Below are positions 9,032 to 17,900 of a DNA stretch of 64,000 nt, piece after piece (within the stretch, counting starts at the first letter, position 1; each line of letters starts with the position of its first letter). The position numbers and the translations under genes are program-made. Below the pieces are notes generated by a model. It made no database searches. It was not told the origin of the DNA and was given only the letters and a program-made list of their open reading frames with translations. The DNA comes from an uncultured Candidatus Melainabacteria bacterium (lineage in GTDB: Bacteria > Cyanobacteriota > Vampirovibrionia > Gastranaerophilales > Gastranaerophilaceae): the NCBI GenBank assembly GCA_949741915.1, contig CATJOM010000078.1, positions 1 to 64,000 on the forward strand. The letters are read 5' to 3'.

Positions 9032-9303
9032 GTGGTATTTTATAATTTTTGATACCTTTGCGTGCATTGTTTTGTGCCTCTTTTGGAATAATTTTGCGAT
9101 GTTAATATGCCATAAACACTTGCGCCCTAATGATTTTGGTGTTTTATGATTTTATAGCAAAGAAAGAATTTTGGTGTCCTTAAATTTTTCAAAAACTCAA
9201 AAATTGGTTCTATGAGTGGATTTTAGCTATACAATATATACAAAATAGCTAATATATCTGATTTTTCGAGTGATTAAACAGCGAATGCAATAAGCAGAGC
9301 ATA

Positions 9304-9972
9304 TTACGGCAAATTTAAAAATTTATGCATTTGTGGAATAAGCCTGATTCTTTTATATTTTTCGTATAATTTTTGGAAAATTCCAGGTATATCAAGGGTT
9401 TCAGATATAGGCATTTTTGGCTGCAAAATAATTTCTATTCCATGTCTTAATCCTAAATTTGCCAATTCAGATATTTCTTTATCAGTTATATTTTCATCAA
9501 AAACCACTTTTGCAAAAACCCTGCTATCCCTTGCTACAAGCAGAAATTCATCATTAATTGCAAAGTCGTTTTTCTGGCCAGTTGCAGATTCAAGTTTTAT
9601 GTCCATTGCAACTATATCAACATAATCAATGACATCACGCAGCCTATAAGGTAGGCTGCCATTGGTTTCCAAATATATTGTTTTTTTCATTGAACCCTTA
9701 TACTCTTTTAAAAAATCAGCCAAAAACTCTGATTGCAAGAGAGGCTCACCACCCGTAAAGCTTATTATGTCTGCACCATAGCCTTTTATTTCATCATAAA
9801 GTGCCGATTTTGTTAAGATTACAGATTTTGTATCATCTAAAAGCTTAGTGTCGCAATAATCACACGCCAAATTACACCCAAAAAGTCTTATAAACAGGTG
9901 CTTTTCACCAATATTCTGGCCCTCTCCCTGAATTGATTCAAAAATTTCTGTTATTTTGCAAGTTTTCTCCAA
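9304..9972 (-). CDS. queE: 7-carboxy-7-deazaguanine synthase (radical SAM)
   Basis: Catalyses formation of CDG from carboxytetrahydropterin in queuosine/7-deazaguanine synthesis. The N-terminal IFESIQGEG is the QueE substrate-binding signature. The Fe-S motif appears as CNLACDYC (CxxxCxxC), followed by FTGGEP and YLETNG SAM-binding segments. Length 222 is normal. The start appears to be TTG at 9970-9972 with AGGAA about 8 nt upstream. No other queuosine genes lie next to it. It is followed on the same strand by no gene (the next plus-strand TPR gene converges on it). Confidence 0.93.
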   Translation of the reverse strand: MEKTCKITEIFESIQGEGQNIGEKHLFIRLFGCNLACDYCDTKLLDDTKSVILTKSALYDEIKGYGADIISFTGGEPLLQSEFLADFLKEYKGSMKKTIYLETNGSLPYRLRDVIDYVDIVAMDIKLESATGQKNDFAINDEFLLVARDSRVFAKVVFDENITDKEISELANLGLRHGIEIILQPKMPISETLDIPGIFQKLYEKYKRIRLIPQMHKFLNLP

Positions 9973-10026
9973 AATTTTATTTCCTAAAATCCTCTAATTA
10001 TGCCAGATTAAGCCTAATTGAAAAAA

Positions 10027-11088
10027 TTATTCTCTGAAATCAGCTTCCCTTAATTTTTTATACAGTGTAACCTCGTCAGGGCTTATATTTTCAGGAATTT
10101 GTACCTTTAAAACCACGGAATATTCTGCATTTAAGGCCGACAATGGCATTTTCACAGCCCTATCTTTTAGTTTAAATCTTGTCATAGATTTTGTCAAAGG
10201 CGGCACCTTTATCTTAATGCTTTCATTATTTATAAAAATTTCTGATTCGCCCCCCAAAACGGCTTTCCAGGGCGGAATAGAGACTTCATAAACAATTTCA
10301 TTTCCTTCATATTTAACCTGAGTTTCATCATGAATTTTTATTAAAAGATACAAATCTCCATTTTTACCGCCAAATTTTCCATATTCACCCTCATTTTTTA
10401 TTTTCATCTTTGCGCCGTTTTTAATGCCGGCTGGAATCTTCACGTTCATGATTTTGTGCTCTGATTTCTCGCCTGCACCACGGCATAGGGCACATATGCT
10501 ACCGTTAATGTACTTGCGCCCCAGGCATTTCGGGCATTTATCAGTATGAAGAACATTGATTCTTCTGGTTGTCCCGCGTGTTTGTTCGCTTTTTGATATT
10601 TCTGCTACAGTTTCAATATCTTTGCCATCCAATTTTGGGCCTGCAGCTTCGTTTTTAAGGCTTCCATCAGCGCACGAAGCCTGTTTTTGAGCGTTTTCAG
10701 CTCTTTTATTTTTGCAAAATGCACTGTTATTAAGGTTTTTTACTGTATTATAAAGACCAAATGCAGATGGAGCTTCGTTTTTAGATGTTTTTTTGACAAA
10801 GTCATTTGAGCTATTTTTGCTTTTTTGCTCAAATGTGGTAGTATTTTTTTGCACGTGCACTTTTTGAGATGCCGAAATGCCCGCTATACTGTCGTATTGA
10901 AGCCTCTTTGTGTCATCAAGCAAGGTTTCAACAGCATTATTCAATAATTTAAAGTAAGCTTCAGCCTCTTTTGTTTTATTAATGTCTGGATGGTAGATTC
11001 TCACCAGCTTTCTAAAAGAAAGCTTTATCTCTTCCTTTGTAGCATCGGGATTTAGACCTAAAATCTCATAAAAATTCTTGCTTTTCAT
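10027..11088 (-). CDS. DnaJ/CbpA-like co-chaperone with half zinc domain
   Basis: 353 residues. The J domain (residues ~4-66, NFYEILGLNPDATKEEIK ... YHPD) contains the HPD needed to stimulate DnaK. A long unusual linker (about 70-165) replaces the Gly/Phe region and includes a Cys/Ala/Asn-rich stretch (about 118-150). The zinc region has only two CxxC repeats, CPKCLGR and CALCRGAG, enough for one zinc rather than two. The C-terminal substrate-binding beta domain follows (VKIPAGIKNGAKMKIKNEGE). It pairs with a second half-zinc DnaJ at 53369-54448. The linker DNA contains an AGGCTTC/GAAGCCT hairpin at 10658-10682. Confidence 0.87.
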   Translation of the reverse strand: MKSKNFYEILGLNPDATKEEIKLSFRKLVRIYHPDINKTKEAEAYFKLLNNAVETLLDDTKRLQYDSIAGISASQKVHVQKNTTTFEQKSKNSSNDFVKKTSKNEAPSAFGLYNTVKNLNNSAFCKNKRAENAQKQASCADGSLKNEAAGPKLDGKDIETVAEISKSEQTRGTTRRINVLHTDKCPKCLGRKYINGSICALCRGAGEKSEHKIMNVKIPAGIKNGAKMKIKNEGEYGKFGGKNGDLYLLIKIHDETQVKYEGNEIVYEVSIPPWKAVLGGESEIFINNESIKIKVPPLTKSMTRFKLKDRAVKMPLSALNAEYSVVLKVQIPENISPDEVTLYKKLREADFRE

Positions 11089-11587
11089 ATTTATAATCTG
11101 ATTTTAGCAAATTTCTCCGATTTTACCAATTGCCCCTGTAATAATTTTAGAAGCTAGGCAAAAATCAGCGCCAAATAAGGGCATTTGTACGTATAATTTT
11201 ATACATTCTCTATGTATACAGAAATTTGGTTTATCTAATATAAAATAGGCTAAAAGCCTTGGCCTTAGCAAATTGTAGCAGATATTATTATGCAACCAGT
11301 GACAATTACATAGATATAGTGATGTATAAGCGGATAACATTTCTGAAACCCTGTCATAGCTTGAAAAAAATCCCTCCTTGTGAACTAAAGGAGGGAAAAC
11401 TTTTAAAGAACTATGGAGATATATAGGAGGAGAAATTTAGCTTTTGGGCTGATTGGCCCGTCATTAGGGTGAATTGGACTTTATGTATTTTTGTAAACTA
11501 CTTTTTAAACCATCATAACGCCTCAAACATAGCCGCTGCAAAAGTCTTAACAAAATAACAAGATCATTTGCATCTGCTTATCTTGGT
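11089..11587. other. 499-bp intergenic region containing a minus-strand terminator
   Basis: Apart from the terminator at 11364-11396 nothing convincing is present. A 78-codon open frame at 11104-11340 has a Cys/Leu/Ile-rich composition unlike the neighbouring proteins and no ribosome-binding site, so I do not call it a gene. The segment 11090-11110 must contain the promoter of the DnaJ-like gene. Confidence 0.5.
11364..11396 (-). terminator. rho-independent terminator of the gene at 11588-11956
   Basis: A 9-bp perfect stem, TCCCTCCTT (11371-11379) with AAGGAGGGA (11388-11396), and an 8-nt loop. Read on the minus strand the stem is followed by seven T residues (A-run at 11364-11370). Confidence 0.75.
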
Positions 11588-11956
11588 TTATACATCTTTC
11601 ATCACGGCACGAAGTGCAAGCGCCTGGGCCTGATTGGCTGATATGCCCGGCAATTCTGCTTGCACGGCATTTGTATAACTATCTACAACGCCTGTAAAAT
11701 TTTGCATGGAAGCCTGAATCCTTGCTATAGAGGCATCATCAAGATAATCTTTGGGATTAATTCTGTTTATTCCTGCAAATGTCATATTTTGAACACCTGA
11801 AAGGGTCATGGCATCTAAAAGTGCGCCAGTCTGGGCTTTTTTTTGGCCCGCATTTTCAAGTGGCGCCTGTTTTTCTTCTGCTTTTTTGTCAGGCTTCTTT
11901 TCTACCTGATTTTGATAATTCAAAGCATAAAGATTAAGATTATTAATTTTGTTCAT
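11588..11956 (-). CDS. small hypothetical protein, unknown function
   Basis: 122 residues, hydrophilic, with no signal peptide or membrane segment. The first ~45 residues are polar and Lys/Gln-rich. The C-terminal half is Ala/Gln/Asn-rich and probably helical (IARIQASMQNFTGVVDSYTNAVQ, SANQAQALALRAVMK). An AAGGAG lies upstream of the ATG and a terminator follows, so it is a genuine monocistronic gene. No family recognised. Its short-residue composition and MTFAG segment recall other lineage-type proteins here. Confidence 0.65.
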   Translation of the reverse strand: MNKINNLNLYALNYQNQVEKKPDKKAEEKQAPLENAGQKKAQTGALLDAMTLSGVQNMTFAGINRINPKDYLDDASIARIQASMQNFTGVVDSYTNAVQAELPGISANQAQALALRAVMKDV

Positions 11957-12346
11957 TTCCTGGTTTCTCCTTGTTTAGTTCTTTAAGGTTATTTTTCTTT
12001 ATCATTCCCTATGTTTTAGCTATCGGATACTTTTTAATTAAACTTTATAGTTAATCAAAAAACTGTTACATAACTTTACATATTGTCTAAAAGCCTTCCA
12101 CAAAAGATTTCAGGCAACATAAATACCCTTCTTGAGCAAAAAGGGATAAATTATTAATATAATTGAAAATGCCTAAAATTAAAATTGCACAGAAATGCAT
12201 AAACCCCAAAAGCATTATTTCAAAGAATAGAAATCCTACGCAGGGGCTTATTCAGACTGATTTTTGATAAAGATTTATCTATATTTCGAGCCAATGACAA
12301 CAGTTCTCTTAGCTCAGAGGATTATTATATTTTAAAGTGAAATTAT
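11957..12346. other. 390-bp intergenic region
   Basis: Between two minus-strand genes. It contains small dyads only: CCCTT/AAGGG at 12126-12144, and a GATAAA/TTTATC element near 12267-12280. No T-tract follows either, and no gene or RNA is recognised. Confidence 0.4.
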
Positions 12347-12982
12347 CTATTTATTTCTCTCCCAAAATTTCCATTTGGGAACATCTTCATAGTAAAATTT
12401 TAAGAGCATGATATCTCCAGTTTTAATGTCCACCTCTTCGCCTTCTTCAATATACGCAAGAGGCGAATTCTCATAAACACTCTTTGCGCCTGATTTGAGA
12501 CGGTTCTCACCATCTTCCGGAGAGATTACACCTTTGCCAAAATAAAAAATCTGGCCAATTCCTTTTACAAAAAAACCTGCAACCGATAAACCAGCCTTTG
12601 CAGCGGCACTTTTGGCATCAAAAGGCTTGTAGCCTACAACATTTGCAAACCAATACTCATCCTCAAGCTTTACAACAGCCCCGCTTGATGGAACAGTATA
12701 ACTTAAAGGATCAACAACAAGATAGCCATTTCTTTTGCCGCGTTTAGGATCAACAACTTTTGCCACCTTTGCTGTTATTATGGCGTCTTTTTCAAATTTT
12801 ACACCATTTTGAAACTTGTTTTTTTCTAAAACTTTAAGCTTTACAGTATCAACCTGATGGTTAAATGAAAAATCATCCAAGCTTTCAACTGCCACTTTGT
12901 TCCTGCCAGTACCTGCAAATACAGGATTTAAGCCAAAAAATGCAATAAATGTAAATATTGTAAATGCAATTATCTTTTTCAT
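12347..12982 (-). CDS. exported protein, unknown function
   Basis: Starting at the ATG at 12980-12982 gives 211 residues beginning with a clear signal peptide (MKKIIAFTIFTFIAFFGLNP then VFAG). A more distal TTG/GTG-type start would put 14 residues in front of the signal and is disfavoured. The mature part looks beta-rich (VDTVKLKVLEKNKF, DAIITAKVAKVVDPKRG, KLEDEYWFANVVGYKPF) and ends in a Trp/Lys tail. It resembles in style the C-terminal part of the SLH protein at 23834-25054, so an envelope role is plausible, but no family is recognised. The start has no Shine-Dalgarno and a -10 box at the leaderless position. Confidence 0.65.
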   Translation of the reverse strand: MKKIIAFTIFTFIAFFGLNPVFAGTGRNKVAVESLDDFSFNHQVDTVKLKVLEKNKFQNGVKFEKDAIITAKVAKVVDPKRGKRNGYLVVDPLSYTVPSSGAVVKLEDEYWFANVVGYKPFDAKSAAAKAGLSVAGFFVKGIGQIFYFGKGVISPEDGENRLKSGAKSVYENSPLAYIEEGEEVDIKTGDIMLLKFYYEDVPKWKFWERNK

Positions 12983-12988
12983 GGGACA

Positions 12989-12997
12989 ATTATAGCA
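12989..12997 (-). promoter_or_regulatory. extended -10 (TGC-TATAAT), predicted leaderless start
   Basis: On the minus strand TGC precedes a perfect TATAAT (12989-12994), which ends exactly 6 nt before the ATG at 12982. This places the predicted +1 on the A of the start codon. There is no Shine-Dalgarno sequence. Confidence 0.65.
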
Positions 12998-13169
12998 TTC
13001 ATCAAAATAAGGAAACTGTACCAATCAGAGGATTTTTCATAAAATCTTTTTTATTATTCTTGAGTAAATATAATAAATAGTGTCGCAGTGCGCTCAATGC
13101 CTTTAGGCAAAACATGGCTCCCTGTATACACACGACAGAAGATATAACAATTAAACAAAGGAAAATATT

Positions 13170-13715
13170 ATGCTAAAAACAATGGATAGTTTAGTTTTAA
13201 TTATAGATATTCAGGAAAAGCTAATGGCTGCCTTGAATCAGGGAATAAAGGAACAAATGCTAAACAAGGCACCAAAACTAGTGAAAGCTGCAAAAATTTT
13301 AGGTGTCAACACACTAGTTACAGAACAATACCCAAAAGGCCTAGGTGGCACTATTGAAGCCGTAAAATCAGAACTTGGTGAATATCATCCCCTGGAAAAG
13401 ACTGATTTTTGTGCGTTAATGGAGCCTGGGTATGCCGAAACAATTAAATCCCTAGGTAAAAAACAGGTGATAATCTGCGGAATTGAAGCCCATATTTGTG
13501 TTTATCAAACTGCAGCAAAACTTTTAGAAGAAGGATATGAAGTTTTTGTCTTAAGAGATTTATGCGCAAGCAGAAACAAGGTGGAATTTGAATGCGCAAT
13601 GGATTTATTAAGAAGCCTTGGCGCCAAAATTACCTGCCTTGAAATTGTATTATTTGAATGGCTTAAAACCGCCAAAAATCCTAATTTCAAAGAAATACAA
13701 GGAATGATAAAATAA
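13170..13715 (+). CDS. isochorismatase-family cysteine hydrolase
   Basis: 181 residues with the family triad. The Asp is in LIIDIQEKL (near residue 13), the Lys in LEKTDFCA, and the nucleophile Cys in CGIEAHICVYQTA with its preceding cis-peptide region. The closest type is the YcaC/nicotinamidase-like hydrolases. The substrate (an amide or pyrazinamide-like compound) cannot be inferred. AAAGGA lies upstream of the ATG. It is monocistronic and converges with ylxR. Confidence 0.85.
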   Translation: MLKTMDSLVLIIDIQEKLMAALNQGIKEQMLNKAPKLVKAAKILGVNTLVTEQYPKGLGGTIEAVKSELGEYHPLEKTDFCALMEPGYAETIKSLGKKQVIICGIEAHICVYQTAAKLLEEGYEVFVLRDLCASRNKVEFECAMDLLRSLGAKITCLEIVLFEWLKTAKNPNFKEIQGMIK

Positions 13716-13729
13716 AAAACAAGCATAAG

Positions 13730-13777
13730 AGCTTTGCTTGTGCTGCAAAATTACACTCAGGCAAAGCTTATTATTTT
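13730..13777 (+). terminator. possible terminator between convergent genes
   Basis: An 8-bp stem AGCTTTGC (13730-13737) with GCAAAGCT (13761-13768), followed by TATTATTTTGTT. The 23-nt loop is long. A competing ACAAGC/GCTTGT dyad (13719-13741) overlaps it. Confidence 0.4.
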
Positions 13778-13784
13778 GTTGTAT

Positions 13785-14057
13785 CTATACATTTAACTTG
13801 CCAAAAGGATTCAAAAGTTCTTTTTCCAAACTTGAAATTTCATCAAAGTTTTTAAATTTCAAGGCAGAATATATTCTTTTTTTCTTTATTGCAGTCTTGA
13901 TACATTTAATGTCTGGACACAAATACATACTTCTGCCCAAAATTTTAGATGTTGGATTTATATGAAGGGTACCGCCTGAAAGTGTTATTTTAATAAGTTT
14001 CTCCCTTGGAAAAACTCCATTACAGCCTTGGCATTTTCTATTTATGATTTTTTGCAT
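13785..14057 (-). CDS. ylxR: YlxR-family RNA-binding protein (RnpM-like)
   Basis: 90 residues matching the YlxR/DUF448 pattern throughout. RKCQGCNGVFPREKLIKI opens with the CxxC, GGTLHINPTSKILGRSMYLC is the central GRxxYLC block, and IKTAIKKKRIYSALK ends the fold. The family binds RNA and in Bacillus modulates RNase P (RnpM). It normally sits between nusA and infB. Here it stands alone, facing the isochorismatase gene. No Shine-Dalgarno at useful distance is visible (AGGATTTT is about 14 nt from the ATG). Confidence 0.88.
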   Translation of the reverse strand: MQKIINRKCQGCNGVFPREKLIKITLSGGTLHINPTSKILGRSMYLCPDIKCIKTAIKKKRIYSALKFKNFDEISSLEKELLNPFGKLNV

Positions 14058-14130
14058 TTATCAGGTTAAAATCCTATACAAATTGTATTTACTATAAATT
14101 TATCTTATAATATTATAAAAACAAAAAACA

Positions 14131-15753
14131 ATGAAAGAGATGACCGAAAAAGATTATAGTCATTTAGAGAGCGTGGTTCACATGCTCGATAAAATGTTTG
14201 AAATAAATGCAATAGCCAGTCAGGCAATTGGTGTTGAAGATTTAATAACCAAAATGTCTGATTTAATATCATCTGCTATAAAAAACCATCAGGTTTCATT
14301 TTATTTGTTTGAAAATAACGTATTTAAAAGTGTTTTAACTAACCAAAATTCAAGACTTGATGAGTATTTTGAATACGAGAATGAAGCCTTCTGGTCTATT
14401 ATGAGCAAGGGCGACATCATTAAAACAACAAATGAAAACCATCAGCAGATATTTTCGTCCTTCTGGCAGAATAATGGCCTTATTGAGCTTGAAGTGCAAT
14501 ATATAAGGGTATTTTTTGACAAAGAAAAAAATATGCCAATATGCCTATGCTTTATCGGCAAAAATGATGATGGCACCGCAGAAATCAATCCTGAAAATTT
14601 AAAATTCTTAACAAAAGTTTTTGAATACATGGAGCCTGTTATTGTAAAACTCCTCCATAGAAAAGCACAAGACAATAAAATCATTGAGCTGCAAAAATCT
14701 CTTTACAATATTTCAATCCTTTACAATATTTCACAGGCCGTTAACTTTATTGATGATCTTAAGAGGCTTCTTCAAATAATTTTAAGTAAAGCACTGACAA
14801 CTCTTGAGGCTGAAAAAGGTTCATTAATGTTGTATGACTATACCTCAAATTCACTTCAGGTAAAAGTTGTATACGGTTTGAATGACAAAAGAGTGGAAGA
14901 GAATATAAACAACGGCCTCATCCAATGTTCGCAAATTAAGGCAGGAGAAGGTGTTGCAGGCACAGTGTTCCTTGAAAAGAAGGCCATAATTACAAATCTT
15001 GGCTCTAATGACCCGAGGTTTGTAAAAAAAGATGCGCTTACAAACACTCAGTCGCTTCTGTGTGTGCCCTTAATAGCGAAAGGCGAATCTATTGGTGTAA
15101 TAAACATTTCAAATAAAAAAAATAATAAACTCTTTAACCAGAAAGATTTAGAGTTTATGACATCTCTTTCAAACCAGGCTGCAATTGCGATTGACAACGC
15201 AAAACTATATGAGCTTGCAACCAAAGACGGACTTACAAAATTATACATTAGCAGACATTTTTATACCCTTCTTGAAAATGAAATCAGAAGATGTTCAAGA
15301 TATAAGCACAAAATGTCACTTTTAATGATGGATATTGATAATTTCAAAAAAATAAATGATACCTATGGACATTTAATTGGCGATCAGATTTTAAGAGAAC
15401 TATCAAACGAAATATCCCAAACAGTAAGAAAAATTGATATTCCTGCAAGATACGGCGGGGAAGAATTTATTGTAATCCTTCCTGAAACAACAAAAGAGGA
15501 TGCTGTAATTATTGCAGAAAGGCTTAGAATGAATGTTTCAAGAATAAGGGTAAAAGCCAAAGAAGGGGTATTCATTTCACCCACAATAAGCTCAGGCATA
15601 TGCCAGTATCCAATGGATGGCGAAGACGCTAAAACCCTTATAAATAGTGCCGATACAGCATTATATTTTTCAAAAAATAACGGTAAAAATATTGTATCAA
15701 TCTATCATCAGGATGGCTCTGTCCTTGTTCCAAGAGAAGAAGATAAGGCATAG
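14131..15753 (+). CDS. diguanylate cyclase with GAF domains
   Basis: 540 residues, cytoplasmic. The first ~170 residues look like a degenerate GAF. A better GAF lies at ~195-355 (LQIILSKALTTLEAEKGSLMLYD ... LLCVPLIAKGESIGVINI). The GGDEF domain begins at TKDGLTKLYISRHF and has MDIDNFKKINDTYGH and an intact GGEEF near residue 441. An RxxD inhibitory site (RKID) sits five residues before GGEEF, so c-di-GMP feedback inhibition is expected. No EAL protein is nearby. A second Met four codons in is an alternative start; no Shine-Dalgarno precedes the first one, and TATAAT lies at 14106-14111, about 19 nt upstream. Confidence 0.92.
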   Translation: MKEMTEKDYSHLESVVHMLDKMFEINAIASQAIGVEDLITKMSDLISSAIKNHQVSFYLFENNVFKSVLTNQNSRLDEYFEYENEAFWSIMSKGDIIKTTNENHQQIFSSFWQNNGLIELEVQYIRVFFDKEKNMPICLCFIGKNDDGTAEINPENLKFLTKVFEYMEPVIVKLLHRKAQDNKIIELQKSLYNISILYNISQAVNFIDDLKRLLQIILSKALTTLEAEKGSLMLYDYTSNSLQVKVVYGLNDKRVEENINNGLIQCSQIKAGEGVAGTVFLEKKAIITNLGSNDPRFVKKDALTNTQSLLCVPLIAKGESIGVINISNKKNNKLFNQKDLEFMTSLSNQAAIAIDNAKLYELATKDGLTKLYISRHFYTLLENEIRRCSRYKHKMSLLMMDIDNFKKINDTYGHLIGDQILRELSNEISQTVRKIDIPARYGGEEFIVILPETTKEDAVIIAERLRMNVSRIRVKAKEGVFISPTISSGICQYPMDGEDAKTLINSADTALYFSKNNGKNIVSIYHQDGSVLVPREEDKA

Positions 15754-16069
15754 CTTTTAAGTTGCTTTTAGACATAAGTCCATTTTTTATATCATCAAAA
15801 ACTAGGCTGGCATGGCTTTTACTAAAAGAGCATTTATTAGTGCCTTCGTTTTCCATCATTATAGATATGGAAATTAGACGGAGCAATGTATCAATAAAAA
15901 TAATGCTAGTTACATAGTACAAAATGCTAAATATAGCTTCCTAGAATTAAAGCTTATATAATCCATATACAAAATAATATCTGCCAAAACCAAAAGTGTC
16001 TTAACCCAGTCAAAACAATACAATTGGTACACTTGCACTAATAAAATGCCTTTACCTTAAGCATAATAA
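15754..16069. other. 316-bp region between convergent genes
   Basis: Between the diguanylate cyclase and the PLP lyase. I see no gene, RNA or clear terminator. A 94-codon minus-strand frame overlaps the end of the cyclase and is a shadow. Confidence 0.4.
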
Positions 16070-17311
16070 CTATAACAATTCCTCTAAAATACCAATTAGA
16101 GCAAGTTTTACGTGAAAATAGCTGAGCCCTCCCTGCATATAAACCGCATAAGGCGGGCGACAAGGGCCGTCGGCTGATAGCTCAATGGTAGAACCCTCAA
16201 TAAAGCTGCCTCCTGCCATTATAAGTTTATCTTCATACCCAGGAACGCCATCTGGAATAGGGGTTAGATAACTTTCAACAGGCGAGTATTTTTGAAGTGC
16301 ACAACAAAAAGCTTCCTGCGCCTTTTGTTCTTCAAATTTAATAGTTTGAATTAAATCACACCGCACAGAATCAGATTTTGGATGGGTTTTAAACCCAACA
16401 TTCTCAAAAACTTTTGCAGCAAGAATCGCGCCCTTGACTGCATAAGATACAACGCCTGGTGCCATAAAAAACCCCTGAAGCATAACTCTTGTCTGGTTAA
16501 ACATAGCGCCGCCCTCTGCCCCTATGCCAGGAGCCGTCAATCGTCTTGCACACATTTCAATCAAATCCTTTTTGCCTGCAAGATAACCGCCAGCCTCTAC
16601 TATGCCGCCGCCAGGGTTTTTAATTAGGCTACCTGCGATTAAATCAGCACCTACATCCGTTGGCTCAAGAGTTTGGGTGAATTCTCCATAGCAATTATCC
16701 ACAAAGCAAACTATATTGGGATTAATATTTTTTACAATATTTACAATTTTTTCAATATCATTAATAGTTAAAGAATTTCTTAGACTATACCCTCTGGAGC
16801 GTTGTATAGTTACCATTCTGGTGTTTTTTTTAATATATTTTGAAATAGATTCAAAATCAACATCCAAGTCACCTAAAAGTGGCACTTCATCATATTCTAC
16901 GCCCATTGCCTTAAGGGAACAGTTGTAATATTCACAATTTTCATTTTTTCCTATGATTTCATCAAGCGTATCATATGGGCTTCCCGCTATTGAAAGCAGA
17001 GCATCATTTGGACGAAGCACCCCAAAAAGCGCACAGGCAATGGTGTGCGTACCAGAAACAAAATGTGGACGAACAATTGCAGCTTCTGTATTGAATGTAT
17101 CTTTAAATACATTATCAAGAGCTTCGCGGCCAAGGTCATCATGGCCATAGCCTGTTACAGTATAAAAATGCTCTTCGCCTATTTTGTTTCTTCTAAAGGC
17201 ATTAAGCACCTTCTCTTGATTGTATTCTGCAATTTCATCTGTTTTTTTAAACAGATATTTTATTTCTTCTTCTGCCTCATTTACTATTTGGCGCGCTTTT
17301 TCTTTTTCCAT
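16070..17311 (-). CDS. methionine gamma-lyase-like / aluminium-resistance PLP enzyme
   Basis: 413 residues of the Met_gamma_lyase (PF06838-type) family, common in cyanobacteria and firmicutes. The opening block FYTVTGYGHDDLGREALDNVF is characteristic. The SGTHTIACALFG segment binds PLP phosphate, FVDNCYGEF carries the ring-stacking Asp, and SLIKNPGGGI holds the Schiff-base Lys. A GGLSYFHVKLALIGIL end is typical. The true reaction is poorly defined (C-S lyase activity is assumed). Rubredoxin lies just upstream on the same strand (51 bp), so they may be cotranscribed. ATG start with a weak GAGAAG. Confidence 0.88.
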   Translation of the reverse strand: MEKEKARQIVNEAEEEIKYLFKKTDEIAEYNQEKVLNAFRRNKIGEEHFYTVTGYGHDDLGREALDNVFKDTFNTEAAIVRPHFVSGTHTIACALFGVLRPNDALLSIAGSPYDTLDEIIGKNENCEYYNCSLKAMGVEYDEVPLLGDLDVDFESISKYIKKNTRMVTIQRSRGYSLRNSLTINDIEKIVNIVKNINPNIVCFVDNCYGEFTQTLEPTDVGADLIAGSLIKNPGGGIVEAGGYLAGKKDLIEMCARRLTAPGIGAEGGAMFNQTRVMLQGFFMAPGVVSYAVKGAILAAKVFENVGFKTHPKSDSVRCDLIQTIKFEEQKAQEAFCCALQKYSPVESYLTPIPDGVPGYEDKLIMAGGSFIEGSTIELSADGPCRPPYAVYMQGGLSYFHVKLALIGILEELL

Positions 17312-17362
17312 ATATTCTTCTCAATTGTTTCTGGCGCCAAATATCAATATTTAGACGCAGAA

Positions 17363-17524
17363 TTATCCTTGTTTTGCAAACTGGCTCTTAGGTGCATTAC
17401 AAATTGGACATCTCCAATCTGCAGGTAAATCTTCAAATGATGTGTTTGGTGCTATATCGTTATCAGAATCACCAACTTGTGGGTCATAAACATATCCGCA
17501 AAGTAAGCACACATATTTTTCCAT
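17363..17524 (-). CDS. rub: rubredoxin
   Basis: A 53-residue gene beginning at the ATG 17522-17524, with GGGGAG about 9 nt upstream. It has both iron-binding knuckles, CLLCGYVYD (CxxCGYxYD) and [11 protein letters not shown] (CPxCxAxKxxF), plus the invariant GD ... [13 protein letters not shown] stretch. Rubredoxins shuttle single electrons, often to peroxide or superoxide reductases in anaerobes. No partner reductase is in the window. It precedes the PLP lyase on the same strand. Confidence 0.97.
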   Translation of the reverse strand: MEKYVCLLCGYVYDPQVGDSDNDIAPNTSFEDLPADWRCPICNAPKSQFAKQG

Positions 17525-17900
17525 TTTATATTCTCCCCTTATTCTACATCAAAAAATTTAGAATGAATAAATAATAATTACATTGTACAAACGGGTATAG
17601 CAAAAAGAATAAATTGTATTGTCTGTGCAAATCCGATTTGTAGAATTAATTTTCAATTTCTATTTTGCAATTAACCATATATTGCGTTTCATTTTTTTTG
17701 TTATAAAATAATAAAACAGTCCGGCTAAAATATTCGGCGCTGACAAATGTTTGAAGTTAAAATTGATAGCATCTTACTGTATGATTTTATTTAGAACATT
17801 TGGGGATATGTTTTTTTGATGATGGATATATAATTATTTCTAATCAGTATTAATCAGGCTTTATAATAGCCTTATAATTCTAAAAAGAGGAGTTTTATTT
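17525..17900. other. 376-bp divergent intergenic region
   Basis: Holds the promoters of rubredoxin (minus) and of the secreted coiled-coil protein (plus). On the plus side two TATAAT boxes, 17862-17867 and 17872-17877, lie 25-35 nt before the ATG. The first is inside a GGCT/AGCC dyad, and AATCAG is repeated just upstream. A strong AGAGGAG precedes the ATG at 17901. No further gene is seen. Confidence 0.5.

Noticed and set aside
11104-11340. 78-codon minus-strand frame
   Set aside because: Composition unlike other proteins here, no ribosome-binding site, and no recognisable motif.
15638-15922. 94-codon minus-strand frame overlapping the diguanylate cyclase end
   Set aside because: Shadow of the GGDEF coding sequence with no start signal.
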